This document shows, in pieces, positions 1 through 14,998 of a stretch of DNA of 64,000 bases; position 1 is the first letter of the stretch; the number at the start of each line of letters is the position of its first letter. The notes beneath the pieces are model-generated. The model was not told where the DNA came from and did no database searches. It saw nothing but the letters and a program-made list of their open reading frames with translations. The stretch is from Amorphochlora amoebiformis. Its lineage: Eukaryota > Cercozoa > Chlorarachniophyceae. The translations under genes were made by a program, and so were the position numbers. The stretch lies in the NCBI GenBank assembly GCA_054601695.1, contig BAAHQB010000062.1:558001-622000 (forward strand), given 5' to 3'.

Positions 1-4
1 AAAT

Positions 5-44
<40 letters not shown>

Positions 45-228
45 GATCTGTGTGTTTGGCTGATGTATCTAACTCACATATATGTTCGTATGTTTAGTTG
101 GTGAATGTAACTCTTATATATATATATATATATGTATATATAAATATGTGTGTAAATATATAGATATTATATGTGTCTTTTTTCTGGTGTTTCTACCTTG
201 ACTTCATTGGGATCGGGTTGATATTGAT

Positions 229-294
<66 letters not shown>

Positions 295-322
295 ACATAT
301 ACATAAATATATACATACATAT

Positions 323-363
<41 letters not shown>

Positions 364-475
364 GATATATATAAAAAATACATACATATATATATATATA
401 TATATATGTTTAGAAGTATTATGTAATTGTATTGATATTATATGTACATGCAAACGTTTAGGTATATATATATAT

Positions 476-513
<38 letters not shown>

Positions 514-557
514 ACCACATAATGCATGCACATATGCAACATCAAAAACAACAGACG

Positions 558-599
<42 letters not shown>

Positions 600-954
600 A
601 TCTCACAAACAACACCTCGTCCTAACCCTAACCCTAACCCTAACCCTAACCCTAACCCTAACCGTAATAACCCTAACCCTACGCTACCAAAACCCTGATT
701 CTTGGGCTGGTTTAGGGCTAGGGTTAGGTTATTTAGGATTAGGCTGGTTTAGGGTCAGCTTAGGTTAGGGTTATGTTAGGGGGAGGATTAGGTTAGGGTT
801 AGGGTTACGGTTAGGTTAGGGTTAGGGTTAGGGTTAGGGTTAGGTAAGGGTTAGGCTTACAGTTAGGGTTAGGTTAGGTGGGATTGGCCTAGGCCTGGGG
901 TTACACGTTTTGATGTAATTTACGTAAAATCACATAAATTTCCGCAACCCTAAC

Positions 955-1030
955 CCTTTTTTCAACACAGACCCTAATGTCGTCATCTGTATTCTTAACC
1001 AAGTCTAATCCCAACGGTTTATACATGTTT
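955..1030 (-). CDS. 10-exon chain, exon 10
   Basis: Acceptor GAGATCAG, 25 open codons starting [17 protein letters not shown], donor AAAAGG|GTTAGG; phase 2 in, 0 out. Confidence 0.42.
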
Positions 1031-1544
1031 CTGATCTCTTACCCTAACCGTAACCCTAACCCAACCCTAACCCTAACCCTAACCCTTGCTCGGAGTCTTT
1101 GGGAACTTCGAATACAACCGGAGATCGACTAGGACACAAAACGCCTAACCCTAACCCTAACCCTAACCCTAACCCTAACCCTAAGCCTAACCCTAACCTG
1201 AGGCGTCCCCATGCAGACGACGGTAGTTTTGGGCTTGTAAACTAGTGTGAAAGAATATAGGAGGCTTAGGGTTAGGGTTAGGATCAGATTATTCAGCATG
1301 TTTTAGTCCGAGGACCATTGACTCCTCCACATTGTGGGGCTATAGTGCTGTTTGGATCACAGGAGATCGTATTGTTGGGGGCGGTGAGTGATGGGGTTAG
1401 GGTTAGGGTTACGGTTGGGGTTAGTGTTATGGTTTTCGATTTTAGTTGTTTTTCTTGTATATATGTGTATGTATATGTATGTGTCTACATGTGCGTATAT
1501 GTATGTGTGTATGTATTATATATATATATATAAATATATTCATG

Positions 1545-1577
<33 letters not shown>

Positions 1578-1915
1578 TCATATACATATATATATATATG
1601 TATACTGTATGTATACGTATATATCTATACATGTTAATATATGTATATACTTGTTAATATATAATATACATAAATTATATATATATATATATATATTTAG
1701 TATATATATACATATATATAATAATTACATATATATAATATATATATATTTACATATATGCTTATCCTTTAAATTGTATATTGATATATACTTACATATA
1801 TATATATATATATGTACATATATAATATATGTATACACATATAAAGAGAATAAATAAATGTGTGTATTCATATAAAAATTTTGAAATACTAAGTATAAAC
1901 ATATATAACCCACAC

Positions 1916-1981
<66 letters not shown>

Positions 1982-2038
1982 GTGATATATATATACTAAA
2001 AAAGTCTAATCGCGCACCATAGGATGTAGATATTTTAT

Positions 2039-2080
<42 letters not shown>

Positions 2081-2170
2081 TGTAATCTTTTAAGGATAAA
2101 CATATTATACATATATATTTGTAATATACTCGATTTTCACATGTTATATATATATTATATATATATATAT

Positions 2171-2225
<55 letters not shown>

Positions 2226-2286
2226 CTTCTACCGCGTAGGATATAAATATGTCATACATTTATTCTGTATACATATATTTATATAT

Positions 2287-2317
<31 letters not shown>

Positions 2318-2383
2318 TAAACAGTCTAATCTTTTACCGTAGGTGATCGAGCACTTGCTTCCATAGAACGTTGCTTTAACACC

Positions 2384-2415
<32 letters not shown>

Positions 2416-2532
2416 CATACATATATATATATATATATATGTAATATTATATGTAGTAAAGATATTTTAATATTAAATACATATATATATATATATACTG
2501 CATATATATATATATATACATATAATAGATAT

Positions 2533-2581
<49 letters not shown>

Positions 2582-2705
2582 GGCCGTTGGTTTAATAACT
2601 ACATATTTATATATATATATATAGATATATATATATATATATACATGTTGCTTTATTACCTACCGTTTAATATTATATATATATATATATATACATATAG
2701 CATGT

Positions 2706-2740
<35 letters not shown>

Positions 2741-2809
2741 TATATATATTTGTATACATATTTTACTGATACCATTGGGTGGCCTCTAAAAGTCGTCATC
2801 TCCACCTCC

Positions 2810-2840
<31 letters not shown>

Positions 2841-2962
2841 GTATATAAGTATGTATACATTTGAACATATATGGCGTCTGGATGTTGTAATCTCGTGTTA
2901 AGTTTCGTACATATGCATATGCATATACATATATCTAGCATATATTATACATATGTGTATGC

Positions 2963-2993
<31 letters not shown>

Positions 2994-3140
2994 CATACAT
3001 ACATATATGTGTATATATATTTTATATGTATTTGTACACACGTACGCAAGCATAGACACACACACTTCGATACAAACATATGTACATACATACATGTGTT
3101 ATTATTATCATATATCCACATGTATACTTTATGTATACAC

Positions 3141-3192
<52 letters not shown>

Positions 3193-3547
3193 CTTTATCT
3201 GCAACATATGTACATGTATATTTATACATATACATACATATATACATCTATATATATATATATATATATACATACACACACATATATATATACATACAAC
3301 TCATATGTCCACAATCTCTCTTTCTCTTTCTCTCTCTCTCTTCGCTCCCGACCTCTCTCTCTCTTCCCTCTCTATCTCTCTACCTCTCTTTCTCTTTCCT
3401 CTCTCTCTCTCTTTCCCTCTTTCTCTCTCCCTCTCTTTCGCTCTCTCTCTCTCTCTCTCTTCGCTCTCTTTCTCTCTCGCTCGCTCTCTCTCGCTCTCTC
3501 TCTCGTCACTCTCTCTCTCTCCCTCTTCGCTCTCTCTCTCTCTCTTT

Positions 3548-3595
<48 letters not shown>

Positions 3596-4074
3596 CTCTC
3601 TCTCTCTCTCTCTTCGCTCTCTCTCTCTCTCTCTTCGCTCACTCTCTTTCTCTCTCTCTCTCTTCGCTCTCTCACTTTCTCTTTCTCTCTCTCTCTCTCT
3701 TTTCTCGCCGTCTCTCTCTCTTCGCTGTCTCTCTCTCTCTCTCTCTCTCTCTCTTAGCTCTCTCTCGCTATCTCTTCGCTCTTCTCTCTCTCTCTCTCTT
3801 CCCTGTCTAACTCTCATCTCTCTTTCTACATTTAGGAATTAGACTTCAGAGCACTATTAGACTAGACTAATTCTTTAATTTAGGTAAATTCGACACAAAG
3901 GGATGAAGATTAGAGGTTAAGGCTAGAGTTAGGGTCAGGCTTCGGTTAGGGTTCAGGTTAGGGTTAAGCTAAGGGTTACGGTTTGGGTTAGGTTTAAGAT
4001 ATTAGGATTAGGGTTAGGGTTAAGCTTAACCCCATCCGCTAAGGTGGCCAGTCTTTCCCTTTCGCTGAGGGTGG

Positions 4075-4118
<44 letters not shown>

Positions 4119-4162
4119 TTATATGTATGGATAAAAATATATGTATATTTACGTGTATATAG

Positions 4163-4213
<51 letters not shown>

Positions 4214-4430
4214 GTTACCGTAAGCGCCTTCGACTCAATCGTTTGAGCTTGGGAGACCCAGCCGAGCCTTGCAGTATATACATTTATATATATGTATATA
4301 ATATATATATATATATACACATATATATATATATATGTATATAAAATATGTATATATATATGTACATACATATCTGTATTGATTTACATATATATACATA
4401 TATAAATATATATACATGTATATATCTATG

Positions 4431-4461
<31 letters not shown>

Positions 4462-4548
4462 GTATATATATATATACACATATATATATATATATATATA
4501 TGTATATGCATACATGTATATATGTATATATATATACATACATACATA

Positions 4549-4596
<48 letters not shown>

Positions 4597-4993
4597 AAAA
4601 AAATATATTTAAATAACCGCCTTGTCTCACACCGTTTGAGCCTGAGACCCATACAAACGTATATATATACACATGAGTGTTACATTCCAGGTCTGTATGG
4701 GGTGTCACATTGGAAACATACAGACGTACATATACAAAGGAGGGGTACAAACCAGGTCTGTATGGGGACGTAGCGGGGTGGTTTTCATGGCTCGAAGCTC
4801 GGTTGGACGAGTCTCTCACGGAGCTTACACGTCGTTTAAAGATGTTTACTCCTTCCTATATAATATATGTATGTATGTATATGTACATATATACGGAAAG
4901 ATATATGTATATTTGGGTGGGTTAGTAATACGTACAATAACATGTATATGTATGTGTGTGTATTGTGATATGTATATACATATTATATAGAAA

Positions 4994-5030
<37 letters not shown>

Positions 5031-5474
5031 TATATAGATATACATTTATATATGTATATTTTCCTATATTTATATGTATATATATATATGTATCTAAACA
5101 TACATATATATTTATATATATATATATATATAAATACATATATTCATATATATATATATGTATATATGTATATATACATATATATATGTATGTAAATTCG
5201 ATAATTATGTCTATGTATGTGTCTACAGATGCATATAATATACAGATACATATGTATATGTATTCTTATATTAAATAGATGTGAGAACGTAGCTTTTCGT
5301 CCAAAAGAGTTAAATATGTGATTTCTATTTAACATATATTACAAAGCTCTAATATTATATATATATATATATATATATCTATATCTATATATATATATTT
5401 ATATATATATATATATATATACTGATTGTGCTGCCAGGCGCTCCTCTCCTCTCCTTGCCTTTCCTGACCAGTAT

Positions 5475-5533
<59 letters not shown>

Positions 5534-5981
5534 TACTACCAAAATAGGTTATGTAGAATGCCTTAAGAGCTACCTTAGAGACTTCTAACAGGTTTGTAAC
5601 TGGTTACATAGGGTTACTCGGTACTAAAAGGTCACTTACGGGTTCTCTTAGGTGATTTTAGACATTGTCTAAAATTGCTCTTAAGTAATTTCTTAGTCTT
5701 AGGAATAGCTTAGAGATGATTATAGGTCGGATTAGGGTTTAGTTTGGAGATTGTTTGGAGACAGCAGGGTTATTTGATGGGGGTCAGCGGGTGCCTAAGA
5801 AGCGTGAATTAGGTTTTACCTCTGAAATTCGTGAGGGAGAAGAGGGGTAGTCGTCTTTTGGTTGGGGGATTTGAGTAAGATCTTATTGACCTAATGATTT
5901 GTATACACGTTGTACGCGTGGGTTGATGTATATGTGAACAAGTATACAGGTGCATACTACAGAGATAGTATGCATAATATG

Positions 5982-6038
<57 letters not shown>

Positions 6039-6396
6039 ATAATATAACGAATGCAATATACGTATATGTAGAATGCACCCTCTCTCGCAACATGTATATA
6101 CACCTATATATATATATATATATGTGTATATGTACACATGTATACATATGTATGTACATATATATTTATATATATACATACATATATAATACATACATTC
6201 AAACTATATAATATACAGCGATAAAAATAATAAAAATATACAATTTGTCAATACCGATTAGAGATGTCGTGCTTCGAGTCCACTCTGTTCCTCTCCATTC
6301 TCCGAGTCCTACAATCATTATTTTCGGGAAATTCACCCAAACTTTTTGCGTGACACCACCGGATGCCACGGTTTGACCCTGAAAGGCTTGGCGCAT
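955..6396 (-). CDS. Predicted 10-exon chain (gene may continue past the left edge)
   Basis: Inferred minus-strand gene fragment, 615 nt (205 codons) with all phases consistent: 6396-6255, 5463-5423, 4855-4753, 4267-4219, 4064-4031, 2808-2773, 2382-2338, 1241-1198, 1128-1084, 1030-955. The product is Ser/Arg-rich in the middle (exon 3 starts [17 protein letters not shown]; exon 4 [15 protein letters not shown]) and more ordinary at the end (exon 10 [20 protein letters not shown]). Introns are TA, CT and telomere repeats; three of the last four donors are GTTAGG, the first bases of the TTAGGG array. No stop was reached, so the 3' end is missing or unseen. Family unrecognised. An exon between 4031 and 2808 may have been missed. 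Confidence 0.42.
1084..1128 (-). CDS. 10-exon chain, exon 9
   Basis: Acceptor TGTGTCCTAG, phase 2 entry, [14 protein letters not shown], donor AAGG|GTTAGG. Confidence 0.38.
1198..1241 (-). CDS. 10-exon chain, exon 8
   Basis: Strong acceptor [28 protein letters not shown] plus AG, donor CTCAG|GTTAGG formed by the telomere repeat. Confidence 0.4.
1281..1394 (+). repeat. Dispersed telomere-linked element, long copy
   Basis: About 114 bp following TTAGGG: GATCAGATTATTCAGCATG, a ..GTCC(T/G)AGGACCATTGACTCC.. core, CACATTGTGGGGCTATAGTG, and a GTTGGGGGCGGTGAGTG end. Confidence 0.85.
2338..2382 (-). CDS. 10-exon chain, exon 7
   Basis: TATATAG acceptor, [15 protein letters not shown], donor ACG|GTAAAA; the donor side recurs at 2312-2000 in diverged copies. 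Confidence 0.38.
2773..2808 (-). CDS. 10-exon chain, exon 6
   Basis: TATATAG acceptor, [12 protein letters not shown], donor ATG|GTATCA, phase 0/0. Confidence 0.35.
3307..3820 (+). repeat. CT-rich tract
   Basis: About 510 bp of (CT)n with TTCGCTCT interruptions at near-regular spacing. Confidence 0.95.
3880..4030. repeat. Degenerate TTAGGG block
   Basis: Diverged TTAGGG-like units between the CT tract and the 4.03-kb exon candidate. Confidence 0.7.
4031..4064 (-). CDS. 10-exon chain, exon 5
   Basis: Acceptor [21 protein letters not shown], donor GGG|GTTAAG that leads into degenerate telomere repeats. Confidence 0.35.
4219..4267 (-). CDS. 10-exon chain, exon 4
   Basis: Acceptor [23 protein letters not shown], donor ACG|GTAACA; phase 1 in, 2 out. 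A related copy lies at about 4612-4650. Confidence 0.35.
4753..4855 (-). CDS. 10-exon chain, exon 3
   Basis: TATATAG acceptor, 34 codons, only one frame open, donor CCTG|GTTTGT. The last 15 nt of the exon recur at 4691-4705. Confidence 0.45.
5423..5463 (-). CDS. 10-exon chain, exon 2
   Basis: Acceptor [23 protein letters not shown], donor TCA|GTATAT; phase 1 in, 0 out. Confidence 0.35.
5530..5960. other. Complex stretch, no gene seen
   Basis: Diverged TTAG-rich sequence between exon candidates at 6.3 and 5.4 kb; likely intron or decayed telomere repeat. Confidence 0.4.
6255..6396 (-). CDS. 10-exon chain, exon 1 (ATG)
   Basis: 47 codons from ATG 6396 ([20 protein letters not shown]...), donor ATCG|GTATTG, phase 1. 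An upstream ATG at 6400 opens another frame through the same exon ([16 protein letters not shown]), so the start is unsure. Confidence 0.4.
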
Positions 6397-6665
6397 TCAT
6401 TATATAGGAAGAAGCGACAAATAAAATGTGTAGTTTGTGTGACTGCGGGGTATGTCACAAACATGGTGAGGTAATGTGGGTGTAATGAATGAAAGACATG
6501 TATTTTATGTATAGCTGGCTGCAATATGTGTGCATATATGTATTTATGGAAGAATAAATGTATTATTGATGTATTATATATATATATATATATTATATAT
6601 ACGTATATGTATATATGTAACTTATACATGCACATATACATATATATATATATATATATATACAA

Positions 6666-6709
<44 letters not shown>

Positions 6710-7029
6710 CATATATATATATATTATACATATATATATATATATAGCTTATACATGTTTCTGAAGTCTTCTGTCGAGTTTGTGTTTTCCCTGACAAACA
6801 TACACTATCATCCTATGTAACAATATACATATATACACATATACACCGCATACATTATATGCACACATGTATATGTAATATAATATAATCTAGTGTATAT
6901 ATATATATATATGCATATATATACATATATATATATATATATACATATGCATATATATATATATATATTATATAATATATTAGATATTTCCACTGTAGGA
7001 AGGAGCAAGGTCGCATATTTATGCATATG

Positions 7030-7065
<36 letters not shown>

Positions 7066-7105
7066 TTGCACATACAGATACACATATATATATATATATT
7101 TACGT

Positions 7106-7148
<43 letters not shown>

Positions 7149-7197
7149 GACGTATAATATACATATATATATATATATAATGATATACATGCGATTT

Positions 7198-7268
<71 letters not shown>

Positions 7269-7277
7269 GGTATATAG

Positions 7278-7314
<37 letters not shown>

Positions 7315-7419
7315 TATAAATATATATATAATTATATGCATGTGATTTTATATATGTATAGATATTCAAATATATATATATATATATAGTCAATATATAA
7401 TAAATATATTATATATATG

Positions 7420-7469
<50 letters not shown>

Positions 7470-7521
7470 AGTTAGAAATTCCAGATTACGAGGGAACAGG
7501 GTCTGTGAATTTCTGGATCCA

Positions 7522-7837
7522 TCTTCGAGTTGTTGTCAAGAACAGTATTAGAATAAGTGAACCTATATGTTGATGCATATATATATATATATATATATAT
7601 ACATACATTTATATATATATATATATATATATATCTTCGAGTTGTTGTCAAGAACAGTATTAGAATAAGTGAACCTATATGTTGATGTATATATATATAT
7701 ACATTTATATATATATATATATATATATATCTTCGAATTGTTGTCAAGAACAGTATTAGAATAAGTGAACCTATATGTTGACATATATATATATATATAT
7801 TGTATTATACATATATATATATATATACATATATATT

Positions 7838-7903
<66 letters not shown>

Positions 7904-7951
7904 TCGAGTTGTTGTCAAGAACAATATTAGACTAATTGAACCTATATGTTG

Positions 7952-7954
<3 letters not shown>
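7522..7954 (+). repeat. Four ~53-bp units separated by TA tracts
   Basis: CTTCGAGTTGTTGTCAAGAA to CCTATATGTTGA at 7522, 7635, 7731 and 7902; the fourth copy has three substitutions. Confidence 0.93.
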
Positions 7955-8015
<61 letters not shown>

Positions 8016-8110
8016 TATGTACAGGAATTTGTATACATATACTATATATGTATAGACACATAAATGTATATATGTATGTATAATACATATATATTATATA
8101 TATAAGCATA

Positions 8111-8159
<49 letters not shown>

Positions 8160-8161
8160 AA

Positions 8162-8218
<57 letters not shown>

Positions 8219-8223
8219 AATAT

Positions 8224-8282
<59 letters not shown>

Positions 8283-8339
8283 CATATTCTACCCCCAAAC
8301 AAAACCCCATATGCATTAAGTCGAGCCTGCTCTTGACAC

Positions 8340-9790
8340 CTGTTAGGGTTAGGGTTAGGGTTAGTGTTAGGTTAGGGTTAGCGTTTAGGGTTAGGGTTAG
8401 CGTTTAGAGTTTGGATTAGGTTTAGCGTTCAGGGTTAGGGTTAGGGTTAGGGTTAGGGTTAGGGTTAGGGTTGAAGTTAGGGTTAGCGTTTAGGGCTAGG
8501 GTTAGGGTTAGCGTTTAGGGCTAGGTTTAGGGTTATGGTTAGCATTTTTAGGGTAAAGGTTTAGGGCTAGGGTTAGGTTAGGGTTAGCGTTTAGGATTAG
8601 GGTCAGGATTAGGGTTAGCGTTTAGGGTTAGGGTTAGCGTTTAGGGTTAGGGTTAGGGCTAGCGTTTAGGGTTAGGGTTAGGATCAGACTATTCAGCATG
8701 TCTTAGTCCTAAGACCATTATTAACTCTGTTAGGGTTAGGGTTAGGGTTAGGGTTAGGGTTTGGGTTTGGGTTTGGGTTACGGTTATGGTCTAGGGTTAG
8801 GGTTAGCGTTTAGGGCTAGGGTTAGGGTTAAGGTTAGCGTTGAGGGTTAGGGTTAGGGTTAGGGTTAGGGTTAGGGTTAGCGTTTAGGGCTAGGGTTAGG
8901 GTTAGGGTTAGCGTTTAGGGTTAGGGTTAAGGTTAGCGTTAGCGTTTAGGGTAAGGGTTAGGGTTTAGGGTTAGCGTAGGGTTAGGGTTAGGTTTAGCTT
9001 TTAGGGTTAGGGTTAGGGTTAGCGTTTAGTGCTAGGATTAGGGTTAGGGTTAGCGTTCAGGGTTAGGGTTAAGAGTTAGGGTTAGCGTTGTAATCAGAAA
9101 CACAATTGACACCTCCACAGAGTGTGGCTATAGTGTTTTTAGGGATAACAGCAGATCGTGTTGTTGGGGGTGTTGAGTGCTGCTGTGGTGATGTGTTGTG
9201 GGCATCTGTGTGTGGTATGCGGGTAAAGAAATGTGTAATGCGTCTTTGTGTGGTTAGCGTTAGGGTTAGGGTTAGGGTTAGGGTTAGCGTTTAGGGCTAG
9301 TAGTATGGTTAGGGTTAGCGTTTAGGGTTAGGGTTAGGGCTAGGGTTAGGGTTTATGGTCAGAGTTTGGGTTAGGGTTAGAGTTTAGGGTTAAGAGTTAG
9401 GGTTAGGGTTAGGGTTAGCGTTAGGGTTAGTGTTACGGGTTAGCGTTTAGGGTCAGGATTAGGGGTTAGGGTTAGGGTCGGGTTAGGGTTAGGATTAGGG
9501 TTAGGGTTAGGATCAGATTATGCAGCATGTCTTAGTCCGAGGACCGTTGACTCCTCCACAGGTTAGGGTTAGGGTTAGGGTTAGGGTTAGGGTTAGGGTT
9601 AGGGTTAGGGTTAGGGTTAGGGTTAGGGTTAGTGTTTAATATACCTTATCCAGCCTCATAAACAGGCTAGGGATATGGCAGGGGGGCCAGTAGGTTAGGG
9701 TTAGTGTTTGGGTTAGGCTTAGGGTTACGGTTAGGGTTAGGAGTATTAGGGTTAGGGTTAGGGTTAGGGTTAGGGTTAGGGTTAGGGTTT
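8340..9790 (+). repeat. Degenerate telomeric array with a higher-order unit
   Basis: TTAGGG runs mixed with a recurrent variant GGGTTAGCGTTTAGGG, plus partial copies of the dispersed 115-bp element at 8681-8729, 9106-9179 and 9510-9560. Confidence 0.9.
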
Positions 9791-10089
9791 ACCGTTCATC
9801 GTTTTCGGCTGTTCTACAAAACTGGTCAACAGTAAGGAGGTTGAAGGTTCCTGTGTGTGTATATATTTCTTTAGTGTGAATATGTTACAATATGTATGTG
9901 TGTGTACGTGTAATGTATGTATGTATCGATATATGTTTATATTTATGTGTACATATCTGTATGTGTATAGGTGTATCGTTTCTTTTTTTTTTTACTTATG
10001 ATTATGTATGCATACGTGTGAGTGTATGTATGTATGAATGAATATGTATGCATATATTTGTTTTCGTAAGTAGGTTATATAAATGAATA

Positions 10090-10148
<59 letters not shown>

Positions 10149-10204
10149 GGCATGTAATATATACACACACATATAGATATATACATATATATATATATGT
10201 ATAC

Positions 10205-10246
<42 letters not shown>

Positions 10247-10289
10247 TTATATTTATATATATATTATACATATATATATATATATATAT

Positions 10290-10368
<79 letters not shown>

Positions 10369-10471
10369 GCATATCTATAAATACTAAAATAAATATCCCC
10401 ACTTATAATAATATTTTAAAAACTATATTTGACATACCATGTCTGCCCAGGAGAGGAAAAAGATAAAGAGC

Positions 10472-10509
<38 letters not shown>

Positions 10510-10540
10510 GTGTATATGCATATGTGTGTAGATGTGTGTA

Positions 10541-10687
10541 TTGCTAGGGTTAGGGTTGATAACATTAGGGTTAATAACCTAAAACAGGCCGTTACGAGTA
10601 ACGGATATATGCATAAGTATGCCGATATACGTATTGCTAGGGTTTAAGTTAATAACTTGTAACAGCTGTTACGAGTAACGGATATAG

Positions 10688-10748
<61 letters not shown>

Positions 10749-11075
10749 GTATGTAGATATCTGTAATGCTAGGGATATGGTTAATAACCTTAGCAGCCGT
10801 TACGAGTAACGGATATATATATATATATATATATATATGTATACACACATCTATATACATATTATATATATATTTATATATATATATTATATTCATATGT
10901 ACACATATGTATATACATGTATATATATATGTATATTTACACACATGTATATAGATATGTGTAATGCTAGCGGTAGGGTTGATACCCTATAACAGCCGTT
11001 AATGGTAACGGAAATATACACATATATATGTAGATATATGAGTTGACAACCTATTACAGCCGTTACGAGAAGAAA
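10541..11075 (+). repeat. Five units with CCGTTACGAGTAACGG hairpin
   Basis: Units GCTAGGGTTAGGGTTGATAA ... CAGCCGTTACGAGTAACGG at about 10548, 10630, 10766, 10960 and 11037, with TA spacers; the last two hairpins are decayed. Confidence 0.9.
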
Positions 11076-11109
11076 CAGAAAAAGGAGAACGGAAAAGCGA
11101 CGTATTAAC

Positions 11110-11274
11110 CTGTATGTGTGTGTAGTCAGATGTATGCGTGTATGTATGTATGTGTATATGTTATGTGTATACATTTACGAATGTAGTATACATTTACGAA
11201 TGTATGTATCTACATAACTGAATATATATATAAATATATATATGTTTATATTTATACATGCATATATACATATA

Positions 11275-11313
<39 letters not shown>

Positions 11314-11560
11314 TATATGTATGTATATGTACATATATGGTCTCCATGTTTGTATAGTCAGATGTATGTGTGTATGCGCATACGTACAACCACCAACGCA
11401 TGCGTACGAATATACATATATATATATATATATACATCTATATGTGTGTATAGTCAGATGTATGTATATGTATGTACGTGTATATGTGATGTGCATATTT
11501 TACGAATGTATGTATCTACATAAATGAATATATATATATATATATATGTATATGTATATA

Positions 11561-11599
<39 letters not shown>

Positions 11600-11679
11600 T
11601 ATATATATGGCCTGTATGTGTATCGTCAGATGTATATGTGTATTTATGTGTATATGATGTGTATATTTACGAATGTTTT

Positions 11680-11690
<11 letters not shown>
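11110..11690 (+). repeat. AGTCAGATGTATG / TTTACGAATGTATG repeat family
   Basis: Four diverged units near 11123, 11358, 11452 and 11623, separated by TA tracts. Confidence 0.85.
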
Positions 11691-11724
<34 letters not shown>

Positions 11725-12043
11725 TATATATATATACATATATATAAATATTATATGTATACATACACACATATATAAAACACATACACATATCCAAACA
11801 CACACACATATAAAAACCTAAACACATACTTCCCCACATACATACATACACATACATACATATACATGCATATATCCAACAGGTTACACAACAGACTTGA
11901 GGTTCTTAGTAGTAAACGCTGTTAGCCCTTCGACACCGAACAGCATGCCTGCGTCATCAATTAGGATCAAAATCGACTCATTTACCAGATTTAGCTATCA
12001 ATCTTAAGGATTATACCTTCTCAGAGTCAGGGGGAGAGAGTTA

Positions 12044-13978
<1,935 letters not shown>

Positions 13979-14132
13979 CTCACATCTTTACAAATTACAA
14001 AACCTTCACTTAGATGCATTCAAGAAGTTTTACGTGCTGCGGAATACACGCGCTATCGGTACCTGTCTTTGAGTGCAAAGACCTGACCATGTACACTAAA
14101 TTCAATCTCTGAGCACTATATTTGACACTAGT

Positions 14133-14162
14133 AACACTGTTTCCAACTTGAGAAACAGTGTT
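14133..14162. other. Perfect 11-bp inverted repeat (hairpin)
   Basis: AACACTGTTTC at 14133-14143 and GAAACAGTGTT at 14152-14162 with an 8-nt loop, inside the complex island between the 13.9-kb exon candidate and the Zn2Cys6 gene. Could be an RNA hairpin or a remnant of an inverted-repeat element; function unknown. Confidence 0.6.
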
Positions 14163-14165
14163 TCT

Positions 14166-14998
14166 GGCCCCAGTAACACTGATTTTTTACGTCTATTACT
14201 TCTGCATTTTACCCCAGATACTACAACCAACCCCCGAAAGTTGTTCTTCTACACCCATCAGTCTGATATCTCGAGGCATAATTTCTCACCCCAACTCTAC
14301 TCTGAAGACTCGTACAAGCACGGAAATGTGAGTGGTCAAGGGCGGGACGAGGGGAGTGAGGGATAGGGGCACCACACCCTAGCAAGCAGCTTTCACAGCA
14401 TCCGGCATCAGGGTCGACATCGTTTATTTCATCCTCTGAATATGGTCATCTTGTTTCAAATACATATATATATTGAAAAAAAAGGGACACGAGATTGGGA
14501 TGGAGCTTTGGTGTGTACCGAAAACACCGATGAAGCCTGCAGAGTGCTTCTCATCCTCCCTGAGGGGGAACAAAGTCATTGGTAGCTGGTCGAATTTGGA
14601 TATCTCACCCATTTTTATTCCCTCAAACTGTGTTCGTGATTCGCGCTTTCCTTTGTTCAAGCACAACTCTTACCACCAATCGGCTTCGTATGGAATCCCG
14701 CTCCCGGGGACGTTGTCGTAGCTTGCCCCATAGTGAGGGCCGCGCCCGCTGTCCGCCATTCCGAATCGTGACCTTACAAGGTGTCACCCCTCTGTAAAGA
14801 AGGGCGCGCACATTCCGTTAGTATCGGGGATCCCGCTTTTCTTCTGAAACGGTTTCTTCAAATGAACGGAATTACCTAGGCAGAGCGATGTACAAAACCG
14901 GCCCATTTGTCTTCTTTTTTCCCACGAAGAATTAAGTTTCTCGGCCCTAATATCCCGGCTTCGACTCTCGCAGCCCACAGCTTCCGCAGTAAGGGGCA
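14166..14998. other. Complex intergenic stretch upstream of the Zn2Cys6 gene
   Basis: Normal-composition DNA. Short ATG frames exist: 14500-14721 on + (73 codons) and a minus frame 14424-14612 from an internal ATG. Neither is recognisable nor supported by splice context, so I leave them uncalled. The regulator's promoter would be expected here, but no clear TATA or motif was identified. Confidence 0.3.

Larger units (their letters stand above)
617..1425. repeat. Telomeric arrays in alternating orientation
   Basis: CCCTAA at ~620-690, TTAGGG at ~712-890, CCCTAA at ~1040-1195, TTAGGG at ~1265-1425, with complex islands between them. Confidence 0.9.

Noticed and set aside
193-615. Many 60-240-codon Tyr/Ile/Cys/His-rich open frames
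   Set aside because: They are translations of (TA)n, (CA)n and TATATG repeats, open in several frames and on both strands; many begin at TTG or GTG rather than ATG.
1-1425. Window start as a true chromosome end
   Set aside because: Telomere repeats change orientation several times and complex or TA sequence lies outside them; they are interstitial.
3301-3842. Long Ser/Leu or Arg/Glu open frames
   Set aside because: CT/GA repeat translation, with no start context or non-repeat core.
4760-4850. tRNA or tRNA-derived SINE (A-box-like TAGCGGGGTGG)
   Set aside because: B box is poor and no cloverleaf forms; the stretch is better explained as a minus-strand exon.
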